Assembly (NCBI GenBank): GCA_015680685.1
Contig: MNCI01002042.1
Span: 214,882 to 274,405 of the forward strand
DNA length: 59,524 bases
Source of the DNA: Gnetum montanum
Taxonomy: Eukaryota > Streptophyta > Gnetopsida > Gnetales > Gnetaceae
Reading direction: 5' to 3'
Below are positions 11,666 to 21,888 of the stretch, piece by piece. How positions within the stretch are numbered: position 1 is the stretch's first letter; the number at the start of each line of letters is the position of its first letter. Below the pieces are notes generated by a model, which worked only from the letters and a program-made list of their open reading frames with translations, was not told the DNA's origin and made no database searches. The translations under genes were made by a program, and so were the position numbers.

Positions 11666-11702
11666 TCGATCCAAAGTAAGAAATAAATGAAACCCCCCCT
11701 TC

Positions 11703-11710
11703 TTTATATA
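11703..11710 (-). promoter_or_regulatory. Probable TATA box of the T1 antisense gene
   Basis: TATATAAA on the minus strand, about 275 bp upstream of the proposed ATG at 11,427. It points away from pol. T3 has TATAAGTA in the matching place (58,155). Confidence 0.5.
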
Positions 11711-11929
11711 GCGCCCCACTGACGCTGACGCTGACGCTAACGCTGACGCCGCTACTTACGCCGCCGTCACTCCTTTTTTACCATCTTGTGCCTTTTTACT
11801 TATTTTTCGCTAAAATTTGCCCGAAAATAATTTAAAAATTATTAAAAATAGAGATTATTATGTCCTGGTTCCCCGTGGACCCCATTTCACATGTTTACAC
11901 TGAACACTCTAATGTAAACTACCAGTTAC

Positions 11930-12039
11930 GGCCTAGTACGACCTTAAACTGCCATTGCCCAATTCACTTACTGCCCGGTAAGGCCTTAAACTGCCATTTC
12001 CTAATCCAGTTACAACTCGGTAAGGCCTTAAACTGCCAT
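11930..12039 (+). repeat. Dyad-TAAACT array C upstream of T1 pol
   Basis: Three units sharing the string CCTTAAACTGCCA: GGCCTAGTACGACCTTAAACT, GCCCGGTAAGGCCTTAAACT, and a third with a worn left arm (ACTCGGTAAGGCC). The array sits between the divergent starts of the antisense gene and pol. Confidence 0.75.
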
Positions 12040-12160
12040 GCATCCTAGTGTGACGGTAATCCATCATTATGCATGTACACATAGTTTAAAAGTACCAAAA
12101 GACATAGAACGATACCCCTTTGCTTATTCAGCTCTCTGTTTATTGGCAGGAGCAAGCTCA

Positions 12161-13117
12161 ATGGAATGCCAGCATTTAACTGCACCTTTAATCATTGATG
12201 GACCATATGAAAAAATTACAAGAGATGTTAACATAAATCTCATCAACTTGAGTTCACCAACAGACAACGCAGTCATAGCCTCAACACAGCGAATAACAGA
12301 CGATTACAATGGCATGACAAAATTCCTTGACATAGAGGCAGAGAATATCACTGAAGACCCGTTGGCTGAAACTCCCATCGTCATGCCCGATGTGGAAATT
12401 AAAATTTTAAAATTAAGCACCTTATTACAACCGCCATTAGCCAAAAACATTGAGAACGTGCTTAGGGAAAATATGAAAGCATTCGCTTGGTCCCACACAG
12501 ACATGCCCTGGCTAGATCCCCGAATTGTCCAACACAATATTATCCTTGATCCAATGTTGAGACCAGTAAAACAAAAGGCATGAAAGGTTAAGCCTGAGGT
12601 AGCATTAGCAGTTCGCAATGAGATCACCAAGCTTTATCAAGCTGGTTTCATTCGGGCTGTTGATTATGCCGAGTGGGTGTCCAACATGGTAATTGTTTTG
12701 AAGAAGAACAGAAGCATTTGTTTGTGCATTGACTTCCGGGATTTAAATGTTGCAACCATAAAGGATGATTTTCCTCTACCTAGCATCGATCAACTCGTTG
12801 ACTCAACTGTTGGGCACGCACTATTGTCCTTCATGGATGGCTTCTCGGGGTACAATCAAATACGTATCAACTCGGAACATCAGTTTTGGACAACCTTTAT
12901 GACACCATGGGGAACCTTTTGTTACACAATGATGCCCTTTGGTCTCAAGAACGCTGGGGCCACGTATCACAGAGCGATGAAATTTATCTTTAGCGATTAC
13001 ATACTACACTCACTCAATGATTACGTGGATGACATTGTGGTTAAGTAAAAAATAGAAGAACAACATATACAAGATCTCAACTTAGTCTTAAAGCGTTGTT
13101 TGAAGTATGAACTGAGG
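12161..13117 (+). pseudogene. Pol N-terminus and reverse transcriptase of T1, fused to another gag at 13,117
   Basis: Start chosen at ATG 12,161 because MECQHLTAPLIIDGPY aligns with the start of T3 pol (MDATVSAPLILTGPY); the frame itself is open from 12,038. The RT connection (AFAWSHTDMPWLDP) and fingers (IDFRDLN) lead to the palm, with the catalytic YVDD at 13,022-13,033. A TGA at 12,581 replaces an Arg of T3, and a TAA follows at 13,046 just after YVDDIVVK. Homology to pol ends abruptly near 13,117 and gag sequence of T2 begins, so thumb, connection and RNase H are missing. GGCAG at about 12,146-12,150, eleven bases before the ATG, could be a 3' splice site for an Ogre-type pro-pol intron. 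This would synthesize cDNA if intact; it is not. Confidence 0.85.
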
Positions 13118-15048
13118 GTTTTAGAATGGATCGCTTCTGTGATTATCACCAACACAACGGGCATGGCACGGATTACTGTTTCACCTTAAAGCAGGACATA
13201 CAACGGATGATCGACGACGACCAAATCACCTTTGATGAGGCCAACCTGGTCCAACCGCAGAATCAAGCTATGGGGGTGTATAAAGACCCTCTGAACACCA
13301 AAGAGGCGCCATACGTTATCAATACAATCTACCTTGATGATGAACCCAAGACACCCAACATCAACACCATCTACCCTGAGTATAAACAACAGGTACCTAA
13401 CAAACCATTTGTAGTACATGTTCCTCCTACTCCATCCGCATCCATTCCTCAACCATCATCCGCTCCGAAAAAACCTTACATAGTGCACATACCTCCCACT
13501 GTCACCACCCCGAACCTATCAACCCTTTCTACTCGGCCTACCCCTTTTGTAGTCCGAGTGTCGCCCGCAGTTGCAACAGCAGAAGTCCAAGCCTCTACCT
13601 CACATATGCAGGGTAAACCTAGTCCCTACGTCATCAGGGTGTCCAGCCAGTCTTCCGTCCAACCACATCTGACTATCCACCCGCAACCCCGCCTGCCTCC
13701 ATATGTGGTGCGAATCCTAGGGCAACCCGAAGCTCCAAGACCAGCTCCACCTCCATGCCACATGCAAGAACACTTAGCAGATAGGCTTATGTGTGAACGC
13801 TTGGAGAAGGAGTGCCAACAGTTAGCTGTAGGGCCCCCTAAACCCACTCCACTTAACGTGGTACCCATGACGCAACCCAATAGTCAACCAAACGTAGGCA
13901 ACGAGGGTGAACCCTCCAAAAAACATGATACATTTGAAACGCCGGCTTCGAGCAAGAACGATGGATCAAAACAGCATGAAATAAAACTGTTGGGGCCAAT
14001 GGACCCAGTCATCGCTGATACAAACGCCCCTAACAGTAGATATTTGGCAACGGCTTTAACACAAGTCACACAAGCACTCAAGCATAAGAACACTTTGCTA
14101 AGCTTGTATGACTTGATTCTTACATCCCAAACACATCGTGAAGCCTTGGTACGCATGTTAACGTCGATCCCAGTAAGTGAGAACTTACACCCAAATGAAC
14201 CATCCATTCATGCGGTAATGTACTCACCCCAAGGGACAATGTCCAAACCACTAAACTTCCACGACGACAACATTAAAAGGGATAAGAAAACAGGGGAGGT
14301 GACAACAGCCCCCATGTTCATAACGATACGCATGAACCAGTTCAAGATACATAGGGTCCATGTAGACGATTGAGTCGCTATGAAAGTGGTACCATACCCC
14401 ATCATTGAACAACTAGGACTAATGGAGTCAATCAAACCGACTGTGACTACATGTTTAAAATCATTCAACGGGTCACGCTTGATGGTCAAAGGTATAATAA
14501 CCTTAGACTTCATAGCGGGGGACCAGTTTCCCACGTCCGCTGACTTCGTTGTGGTTGATGAAATGCCAAGGTTCAACCTAATATTAGGAAGACCTTGGTT
14601 GGCCCAACTGAAAGTGGTCTCCTCCCCTATACAACAAGAAATTCACCTACCTTATGAGGGTGGTGAAATCATCATACACGGGGAAGCGGCTACACCTATT
14701 GTTTCATCACACATGGACATGGACCAAGGCTCAGAGGTTGAACTCGAAAAGCCTAGTCGAAATGACGTAAACGAAAAACAACTAGTAAGCAGTAATCCAA
14801 ATCCACCTAAAAGAGAAATGCCTACACCTGACATTGTAGATACACCGTCTCAAGTAGAAACTAACACAGAACTTATAACAAATTCCGAAACACGAGAAAA
14901 CACTGACATAGAAACCATTCCATTAGACGTCCCTTGGGCCGAATTACCGTTTAACGTAATCAATGAAGGGGACGCTGAATACAGAATCATACCCATTGAC
15001 ACATCGCCTAACATTAAAAAGAAGAAAATTAAAAAATTCCTAAAATAA
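13118..15048 (+). pseudogene. Gag-protease polyprotein of T2, N-terminally truncated, one stop in the active site
   Basis: Begins at the junction with RT. The gag finger CDYHQHNGHGTDYC follows at about 13,138, then the Pro-rich PYVVR/PYVIRV linker, then retropepsin. One frame runs the whole way with a single stop, TGA at 14,371. It falls directly after VHVDD, where T0 and T1 have Gly-Ala-Ala-Thr-Asn, so the protease active site is destroyed. The ILGRPWL motif is at about 14,583. The lysine-rich C-terminus ends in TAA at 15,048. Closely related to T1 across the whole length, so the two copies diverged by mutation after duplication. Confidence 0.85.
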
Positions 15049-15059
15049 TACCATCCCTA

Positions 15060-15339
15060 GTCCAAAACAACGTTAAACTATAGCATGTCCGAAACGACAT
15101 TAAACTACAACAACACAACAAAAACAAAAACAACAAAAAAAGAAAAAAAAACATTAAACTACACTCCCTGTCTGAAAAGATGTTAAACTATCATGTCCGC
15201 AATGACATAAAACTAGCCACGATTAGAAATGGTCTGTCAACCAAGAAACCCATCCACGTTATACGAAATGCTACTTGTTTACGATGGGGCCCGAAATGGC
15301 CTTAAACTACGCATAGAGGCCCGAAATGGCCTTAAACTA
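15060..15339 (+). repeat. Dyad-TAAACT array D after T2 gag-pro
   Basis: Six units in the same order as array B: GTC-type units first (GTCCGAAACGACATTAAACT near 15,086), an A-rich spacer, GTC-type units near 15,170-15,215, then two clean GGCC-arm units (GGCCCGAAATGGCCTTAAACT) at the end. Confidence 0.8.
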
Positions 15340-15609
15340 GATCACACACTTTTGCTTCGTTTCTCCTCTTGTAATCACATCCGCATATTACACTTAGAAC
15401 AAATAAAAAATAAACCAAAATATTTTACATTGTCGTGTCGTGTGTCCAATCAAACTCAAAACAAACAAAAAAAATTTTATACATGCAATGCTGTACAATT
15501 ATAATTATCAATTGTTTCCATTTATCTCAAAGTTTTCAAGTTACAACTCCCATATCAATTTGAGTCAGCATAGTCCCAAAGACAAAAAAACAAAAAACAA
15601 AAACAAAAA

Positions 15610-16104
15610 CTAAGCATCTGGGACGGAAGGATCTTCCCCTTTAGATCCACCGGCATCGAGGGCCCCAGCTCTACTGGGACCAGCCTCTTGAGCATCGTCA
15701 CCACCTTCATCCTGAAAATAAAAAATGAGACAACCAATATAAGAATAAGAGAGCGTCCAAATTTCAAACATCCTTTAGCAAATCAGTTTCACAATGACAA
15801 AATACTTACCATAGGAGATCTCCCCACACCGAACTCCAATCGATGAAGGATTTCCTCCTCTGAAACACTAGCCCAATCTATTTCACTGAGGCCTAGTTCA
15901 ACGTCTGCCAATGCCTTTCCCTTGTCAACAGCTGACCAGATAGGACGTTTTAGAGGAAATTCATCCACAGTAACTTCCCCAGAAGCAGTGGTGATAACCC
16001 TCTTAGGAGATTCCATCTCAACTATGGTGTTTTTCGCAAAAGTATCGAACGCAGAACGTAAGCCCAAATCCTCTACGAACATCTCAAGTTGTCGTTTCTC
16101 TATA
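15610..16104 (-). pseudogene. Last two exons of a second antisense gene (T2)
   Basis: Exon 8 is 15,711-15,610 and exon 7 runs from about 16,104 to 15,810. Both match T1 closely, including the donor (GTAAGT here, GTAAGC in T1), the TTTTCAG acceptor and phase 0. The encoded tail is acidic (DEGGDDAQEAGPS near its start). The upstream part of the gene is gone: at about 16,104 the sequence switches to RNase H of pol on the other strand. Confidence 0.75.
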
Positions 16105-18347
16105 ACATTAAAACAACACTTGCCCAATTACCCACGGTTTATCCACCTCAAAACGATAAACCATTTTACATCTACCTCGCTACTTCAGATTCGTCAATCG
16201 CGTCTATGCTTTGCCAGAAACGAGATGATGAAACCGAAGTCCCTGTATACTACTTAAGCCATGCATTAGTCGCTCACGAGAAAAAGTATAACGACGTGGA
16301 GAGGTCTTGTTTAGCTTTGGTCTTTTCTTTGAGAAAATGGTGACATTACCTCTTCCGTAACCAAGTTAATATAATTTGCAAGGACAATGTGCTCAGGGCC
16401 ATCACAGGAAACATCTATGAAATGAGTCGAATAGCCCGATGGAAAGCCATGATAGCTGAATTTTACCTGCACTACATAGCGCAATCATCAGTCAAAGGTC
16501 AAGCCATAGCACATCAAATGGCCACGTCACCAACACGTGATCAAGCAATAATAGAGCCAAAATTCCCAGATGAGAATATAAGCGCAATAGACATAGTGCC
16601 CGATGACTACGATGTCATTCTAAACTTTGATGGAGCATCCACCTCTTGAGGGGGAAGTGTAGCCGCCATCATCACCTATCCCTCCAAGGAGATCCGACCC
16701 TTTGCTTATCGTTTCAACTTTCATTGTACAAACAACATAGCAAAGTACGAAGGTCTCCTCAGAGGTCTCGTGGCAGCATTGGCTTTAGACATCACATGGC
16801 TTGTAGTCAAGGGAGAGTCGCAACTAGTCATAAACCAGGTAACAAACGTCTATACATGTAAAGCCCAACATTTACAACCATACTGCGACCTGGCGAAACA
16901 CCTAACGAGGTGATTCGAAAACATCGATGTGCAACACATCTCTAGAAATGACAATACCATCGCAGATGCACTAGCCACCTTGGCATTAAACATATCGCTT
17001 GACATGTTCCAGACGTTGCCAAGCTCCATAACCAGTTATGCCGAGCCAATAACCGATACTCTTGACACACTGCCGATCGCATCTGTTAGTATGATACGCG
17101 CGGTAGAATGGTATGATGACATAAAAGAATACCTTCTACATGGAAAAACACCACGACATCTAACAAATGCGCAAAAGGATGTAGTACAAAAACGTTCTAA
17201 GCAATATACCCTAGTAGGGGACACGTTATGTCGTAGATCCTACGAAGGCATATTGCTAACATGCGTAAATAGTACTGATGCCCAAACCATTGTCGAACAA
17301 GTACATGACGGACTATGTGAAGGACACATAGCACCAAAATCCATGGCAACAAAGATCAGATGCTTAGGCTATTATTGGCCACACATGGAATACGACTGTC
17401 TCTCCAAAGTCAAAATATGTAGTACTTGTCAAAAACATAGCAATCTAATACATGTCCCAACAAATGAGTTGCATACAACGCAAATCACGTGGCCCTTTCA
17501 AAAGTGGGGATTGGACTTGATCGGCCCGATAACACCCTCATCTTCTACAGGGCATAGTTTCATCATAACCGTAACCAAATATTTTACGAAGTGGGTAGAA
17601 GCTACTCCCCTTCGAAAAACTACATCTAAACATGTATGCAACTTCATTCTCGAAAATATTATAACCCGCTTTGGCATTCCCATGACAATCATCACTAACA
17701 ACGGGCCACAATTTAGCAGTGCCGAGACCAAAACCTTTTGTGAAAGTCTAGGGATCAAACACTCGTTTTCATCCCCTTACTATCCTCAGAGCAATGGGCA
17801 AGCAGAAGCCACGAACAAAACAATTATTACAATACTCAAAAAGATGCTCATCCAAAGCAAGCGAAGATGGCACGAACAATTGATATATGCATTGTGGGAA
17901 TACCGTACTACACATCGAACTTCAATAGGTAAAACAGCATATAGTCTTGTTTATGGTTTAGAAGTTGTTTTACCTTTGGAATTATAGGTACCATCTTTAA
18001 GGATAACACTTTTTGGACTCCTCGACGACGGGCAAAATAATGATCTGTGCATCATTGACCTCAACTCGGTGGAGGAAGAACGCATGCGCACCCTCGATTA
18101 GATCGAATGGTATCAAAAACAACAGTGGCAACGACATTGGCACAACATCCATAAGCGCCCCATCAAAGAAGGTGAGCTTGTACTCAAGGCAGTTCGAGAA
18201 TACTCAGACAAATTCTCAGCCAATTGGAAAGGGCCTTACTTGGTCATTAAAGCATTCGACAACGGAGCATTCAAGCTCACTGATATGGAAGGGAATGAGT
18301 TTGCCAATCCAACCAATCACTTGTTCCTAAAACCGTTCTACATTTGA
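16105..18347 (+). pseudogene. RNase H, second (archaeal-type) RNase H and integrase of T2 pol
   Basis: Order: Ty3-type RNase H (FYIYLATSD near 16,164; RKW then TGA at 16,341); second RNase H of the kind known from Tat elements (LNFDGAS near 16,621; KYEGLLRG; KGESQLV where T3-type enzymes have GDS; NTIADALATL near 16,954); then integrase with its HHCC finger (VHDGLCEGH, CSTC) and catalytic core (WGLDLIGP, TNNGPQF, NGQAEA). The second catalytic Asp of integrase is Asn here (T3 has TDNGPQF). In-frame stops: TGA 16,341, TGA 16,647, TGA 16,911, TAG 17,985, TAG 18,100. The frame ends in TGA at 18,345, after a C-terminal domain with NWKGPY. The first bases (16,105-16,150) hold a frame change at the fusion. 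Confidence 0.88.
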
Positions 18348-18369
18348 GTACAAGCTCAGGTACGTGCGA

Positions 18370-18700
18370 GTCCTAGAGTCACGACTTTAAACTGATACCA
18401 CAGAACAGTCCTAGATCATGACTTAAAACTGGTACCACCGCTCATCCCGGAATCATGATGATAAACTAATACCACATAGTGTCCGCAATGACAATAAACT
18501 AGCACCCGTTCGGCATTACAGTAAACTGCCACGGTCGCACTCGCCAGAGTCCGCTAAGACTATAAACTGGTTCGCCTCTTCATGGTCCGCTAAGACTAAA
18601 AACTGGCAGCGTAACGTCCACCACAATGCTAAACGGGGAATGTCCAACGGGTCATGACATAAAACTAACCCATCATGGTCTGCCAAGACTATAAACTGAC
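18370..18700 (+). repeat. Dyad-TAAACT array E after T2 integrase
   Basis: About ten units with 28-50 bp spacing, several clean: GTCCGCAATGACAATAAACT near 18,481, GTCCGCTAAGACTATAAACT near 18,550, GTCTGCCAAGACTATAAACT near 18,679. The first three contain a longer variant with TCATGAC before the A-rich tail. The unit order matches 904-1,171 in T0. Confidence 0.8.
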
Positions 18701-19762
18701 AAGTTCATTTCTAGTTCCTCAATCTGCCACCACTTTCAAGCTTCATCAGAATCACTGCATTGCTCGCCATCAGACAATCCCACCAACGTCGCTACCACTC
18801 ATCTACAATGCCTGAAATCACCTCCAATGTCTGGGTCACTGTGTAAGTCTAAGCTCGCTTATTCACTCATGGTTTTTTTGTTTCCTTGGAGTTATGTTTG
18901 CAGGATAACACCTAGAGGTTTTCACAGAAGAATGCATTTCATCATAAGCAGCAAGATGGGGCAATGTTCACAGAACACATGGTAAGACTAAATCAAACCA
19001 TTCGCTAGTACATCCCCATCTCCCGACACACTCTTTATCCATTCACCAACAGAGTTCACTCAGTCACACCTTTGATACAACCAGTACATCCAAAACCTTG
19101 AGCACACCGTTGCATACTGTAACACTTTGAAGCAGTTGCAACACACGACATAGCACTTGCACATGAGTACAGAATCAATGTTACATTTTCTTCCTACAAA
19201 AAAAAAGACCCTTAGCACTTCCCATACAAGCCCCAGGCAGGAAGGCAATCGTCTTAAAACCAAGTACTCATGTCAAAAAATAATCAAAACACATCTAGTT
19301 GCATAGCTTTGGCTCTCCGCCAACAGGCTTCCCCTAAAAACTAAACAAAGGCCCTGTTCTTTCAAAGAATGCAACACATCCTCCTGTGGCTTTGGTCTTG
19401 TCAGCAAGTTCTCTTGAACATTACCCAAGAGGCTTGTTCCGCCAAAGGATGCACATTACAGGTCTAGATTCCAAGTCTGCTAAAATAATGGCTATTGACA
19501 AGGATCAGCATGACACACACACCAGAACATCCCTTTTTCACCAAGCGCAATCCCTTAGGTAGTTACTAGCCCCCACAATCCCCATTCTCCTACCAGCTAC
19601 AAAGTTCCACTTTCCCAATCCCATGTACTACTGAACACGGTGCGATGACGTCTAGTCAAGTGGCAACGGACAAAATCTCTCTCAAGTTGCCTGTGGTGTT
19701 TTGCACTTCTTTGTCGACGCTTCTCAGATCAATTTCTCTAAATGTCAACAAAGAGGGTCCAA
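18701..19762 (+). other. Non-coding 3' region of T2 with polypurine tract
   Basis: No gene seen. Blocks match 1,172-2,323 of T0. The tract ACAAAGAGGGTCCAA at 19,748-19,762 abuts the LTR. Confidence 0.6.
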
Positions 19763-19904
19763 TGAAACACCACAAAATTTGGAGCTTAGTACTTGTCCAA
19801 CACCAAGCAGGCCCCTGGGACCCCCAAATGACCACGGCTACATCTAGTGTCAAACATGACAACTTCGGAGATCAGATGCTCAATTTTCACTAAGTATGTA
19901 GTTC

Positions 19905-20315
19905 CAGCATATACGCCTAAGTGTACATTCCCAGCGTATACACACAAATTCTCAACGTACACGCCCCCCCCCCCATGTACGCTCACTAGGAACAACAGGT
20001 GCATACGCCCGGCATGAAACCTCCAAAGACGACATGAAAATAGCACTACAGAGTGAGATTTGGTACAAGGTAGCAACCATCAGTGTATACGCCCGGCGTA
20101 TACGCCCACCACAGCAGCGTATATGCCCCAGCATATACGCCTAGCACGTCAGCGTATACGCCCCAGCGTGTACGCCCAGCATCCATCAACGTATACGCCC
20201 AACGTATACGCCAGCGTCAACGACATCTACGCCCAAGTTTGCATACACTCAACACCCCCAGCGTATACGCCCATAGTCTACGCTCACTGCAGACAGCGTA
20301 TATGCCCGAAAAATG
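19905..20315 (+). repeat. GCGTATACGC palindrome array in the 3' LTR
   Basis: Imperfect units of CAGCGTATACGCCC, densest at 20,085-20,215. Same position relative to the TATA box as in the LTR at 2,324. Confidence 0.75.
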
Positions 20316-20403
20316 TAACATATTTTACACTTGTAAATTTTACGCCCTTGCACCCGGTCAACGCGCCACGTATCGCCCAACCCGAGTCTACCATCAAAAC
20401 CTG

Positions 20404-20410
20404 TATAAAA
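20404..20410 (+). promoter_or_regulatory. Probable LTR TATA box
   Basis: TATAAAA, aligned with the TATA boxes at 3,323 and 29,240. Confidence 0.55.
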
Positions 20411-20985
20411 TCCCAATTTTTCACGAAATCCGGACAGTTGGCAAATTCCCAGAGCACACCAGAGAACAGAGATGCTGAGAACTAGAGCTCAAAATCTTTT
20501 ATGCTGGAAAACCCTGTACGCTGCTATGCTTGCAGTGTGAACCAGCCGCAATCATCCCTGCACCCACCGGGGCTTTCGTCCGCCTTGTGTTCCACTTACA
20601 ACTGCGTTTGACCGGTGCATGTATTTTCATTCTGTAATACCATTGTTACATTTTCTTCCTACAATTGTTTACACTCCGCATTAATTCTTGCATGTATTCT
20701 GTTTACGCTTGTTTACGTCTACGCTCTGTTCACATCGTTTACGCTACTTATGTTGTTTACACTCTGATTCACGCTCGTTACGCCGTTTACGTATAACCCA
20801 GCGTATAGCACTTCGGTGTACGTTCGGGGAAATCCTTGTCTGATCCGTGTGTGAACCACCCAAGGTACTCTACCTTCGTTCATTCCAGCTCGCCCTTGAG
20901 CGAAGGTAGGGTCTTCTGTGCGCGTCCTGCGATCCCATGGTCTCTGTTTCCTTCCAGCTGGAGATCGACGATTTCAGGCGGTACA

Positions 20986-21859
20986 CTACTTGCTTTTTCT
21001 TTTTCTTGTAAATCAAAATTATGCTACTTATATAATGTGGAGTGATGTTAATGTTAATGTACATCACAGCTATGAAAAGCTAGATCTTTATTTATTTAGA
21101 ATTTTTTCAGCCAATTTTTTTCTTAGCAACTATATAAATCTATATCTTTGTTTATTTCCAGTTTTTTCAAGTCATGTTGAATTGGTTTTTGCATGTATTC
21201 TTTTATTTTCAGTTTTTACAGATCTATCTTTAATTATTTTCTCAATCTTTCTTTGGTTTTAGTTTCAGAGCTTTCCTAACATAGCAACCTTCTTCATATA
21301 AGCTCATTGTCTAAACTATGATCTAAGTCTATGTCCAAAAGATGTAAAAGATCATTCTTGTAACTTATTTAAAATAGAACCCACTCTAAGCCACCCTTTA
21401 ATGTCTATATTATATGTTTTAGTATCTATGAGTTATCTCTTTTGTGTAATATCCAACGATATAGATGCATTTGCATTTGTGTGGCACCTAATTGTTGTTC
21501 CTCTTTTTTACTATACATAGTTTAAAATATTACCAAATATATCAAGTTTGGATTCTCATGTCATGCCTTATTTAAAAACCTAGAAAAACAAAATCCTATT
21601 GATTTTCTATAAAAAAATGAGGGTTTTACTAAAAATTTGGCTGACTTAACTCCGATTGGCCAAAATTCAAGATGAATAGTAGAACACTTGAACAATGGTA
21701 CCACCTAGCATTCCACCGGCACTATAAGATAGCATAGTTGTGTAATAAAATCTCAATATTAATCTTGTCAGTACTCTCGTATAACATAGCAAATCATTTT
21801 GATCATCCTACTTTACTTCCAGTTTTTTATATATATTTTATTGATCTAGCTATTAAAAT
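20986..21859 (+). other. AT-rich DNA, no gene seen
   Basis: T-rich, with many stops in all frames. No recognisable repeat family. Possibly the sequence into which the Tat cluster and the LINE inserted. Confidence 0.5.
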
Positions 21860-21888
21860 TGTATTGTATTTATATTCCATGTATACTT
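21860..21888. repeat. Left 29-bp direct repeat flanking the LINE
   Basis: Starts TGTATTGTATTTATATTCC and ends TATACTT; identical to 24,332-24,360. Long for a LINE target-site duplication but placed as one. Confidence 0.7.

Larger units (their letters stand above)
19763..20985 (+). mobile_element. 3' LTR of T2
   Basis: TGAAACACCACAAAA to CGGTACA, 1,223 bp. The GCGTATACGC array is at about 19,905-20,315, TATAAAA at 20,404, and a TTTACG-rich stretch at 20,680-20,810. A C run (19,967-19,974) interrupts the array. The right flank CTACT would be one side of the 5-bp target duplication; the left side would be outside the window. Confidence 0.85.

Noticed and set aside
20085-20485. ORFs of 131-141 codons rich in Tyr-Thr-Pro
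   Set aside because: Translations of the LTR palindrome array in two frames.
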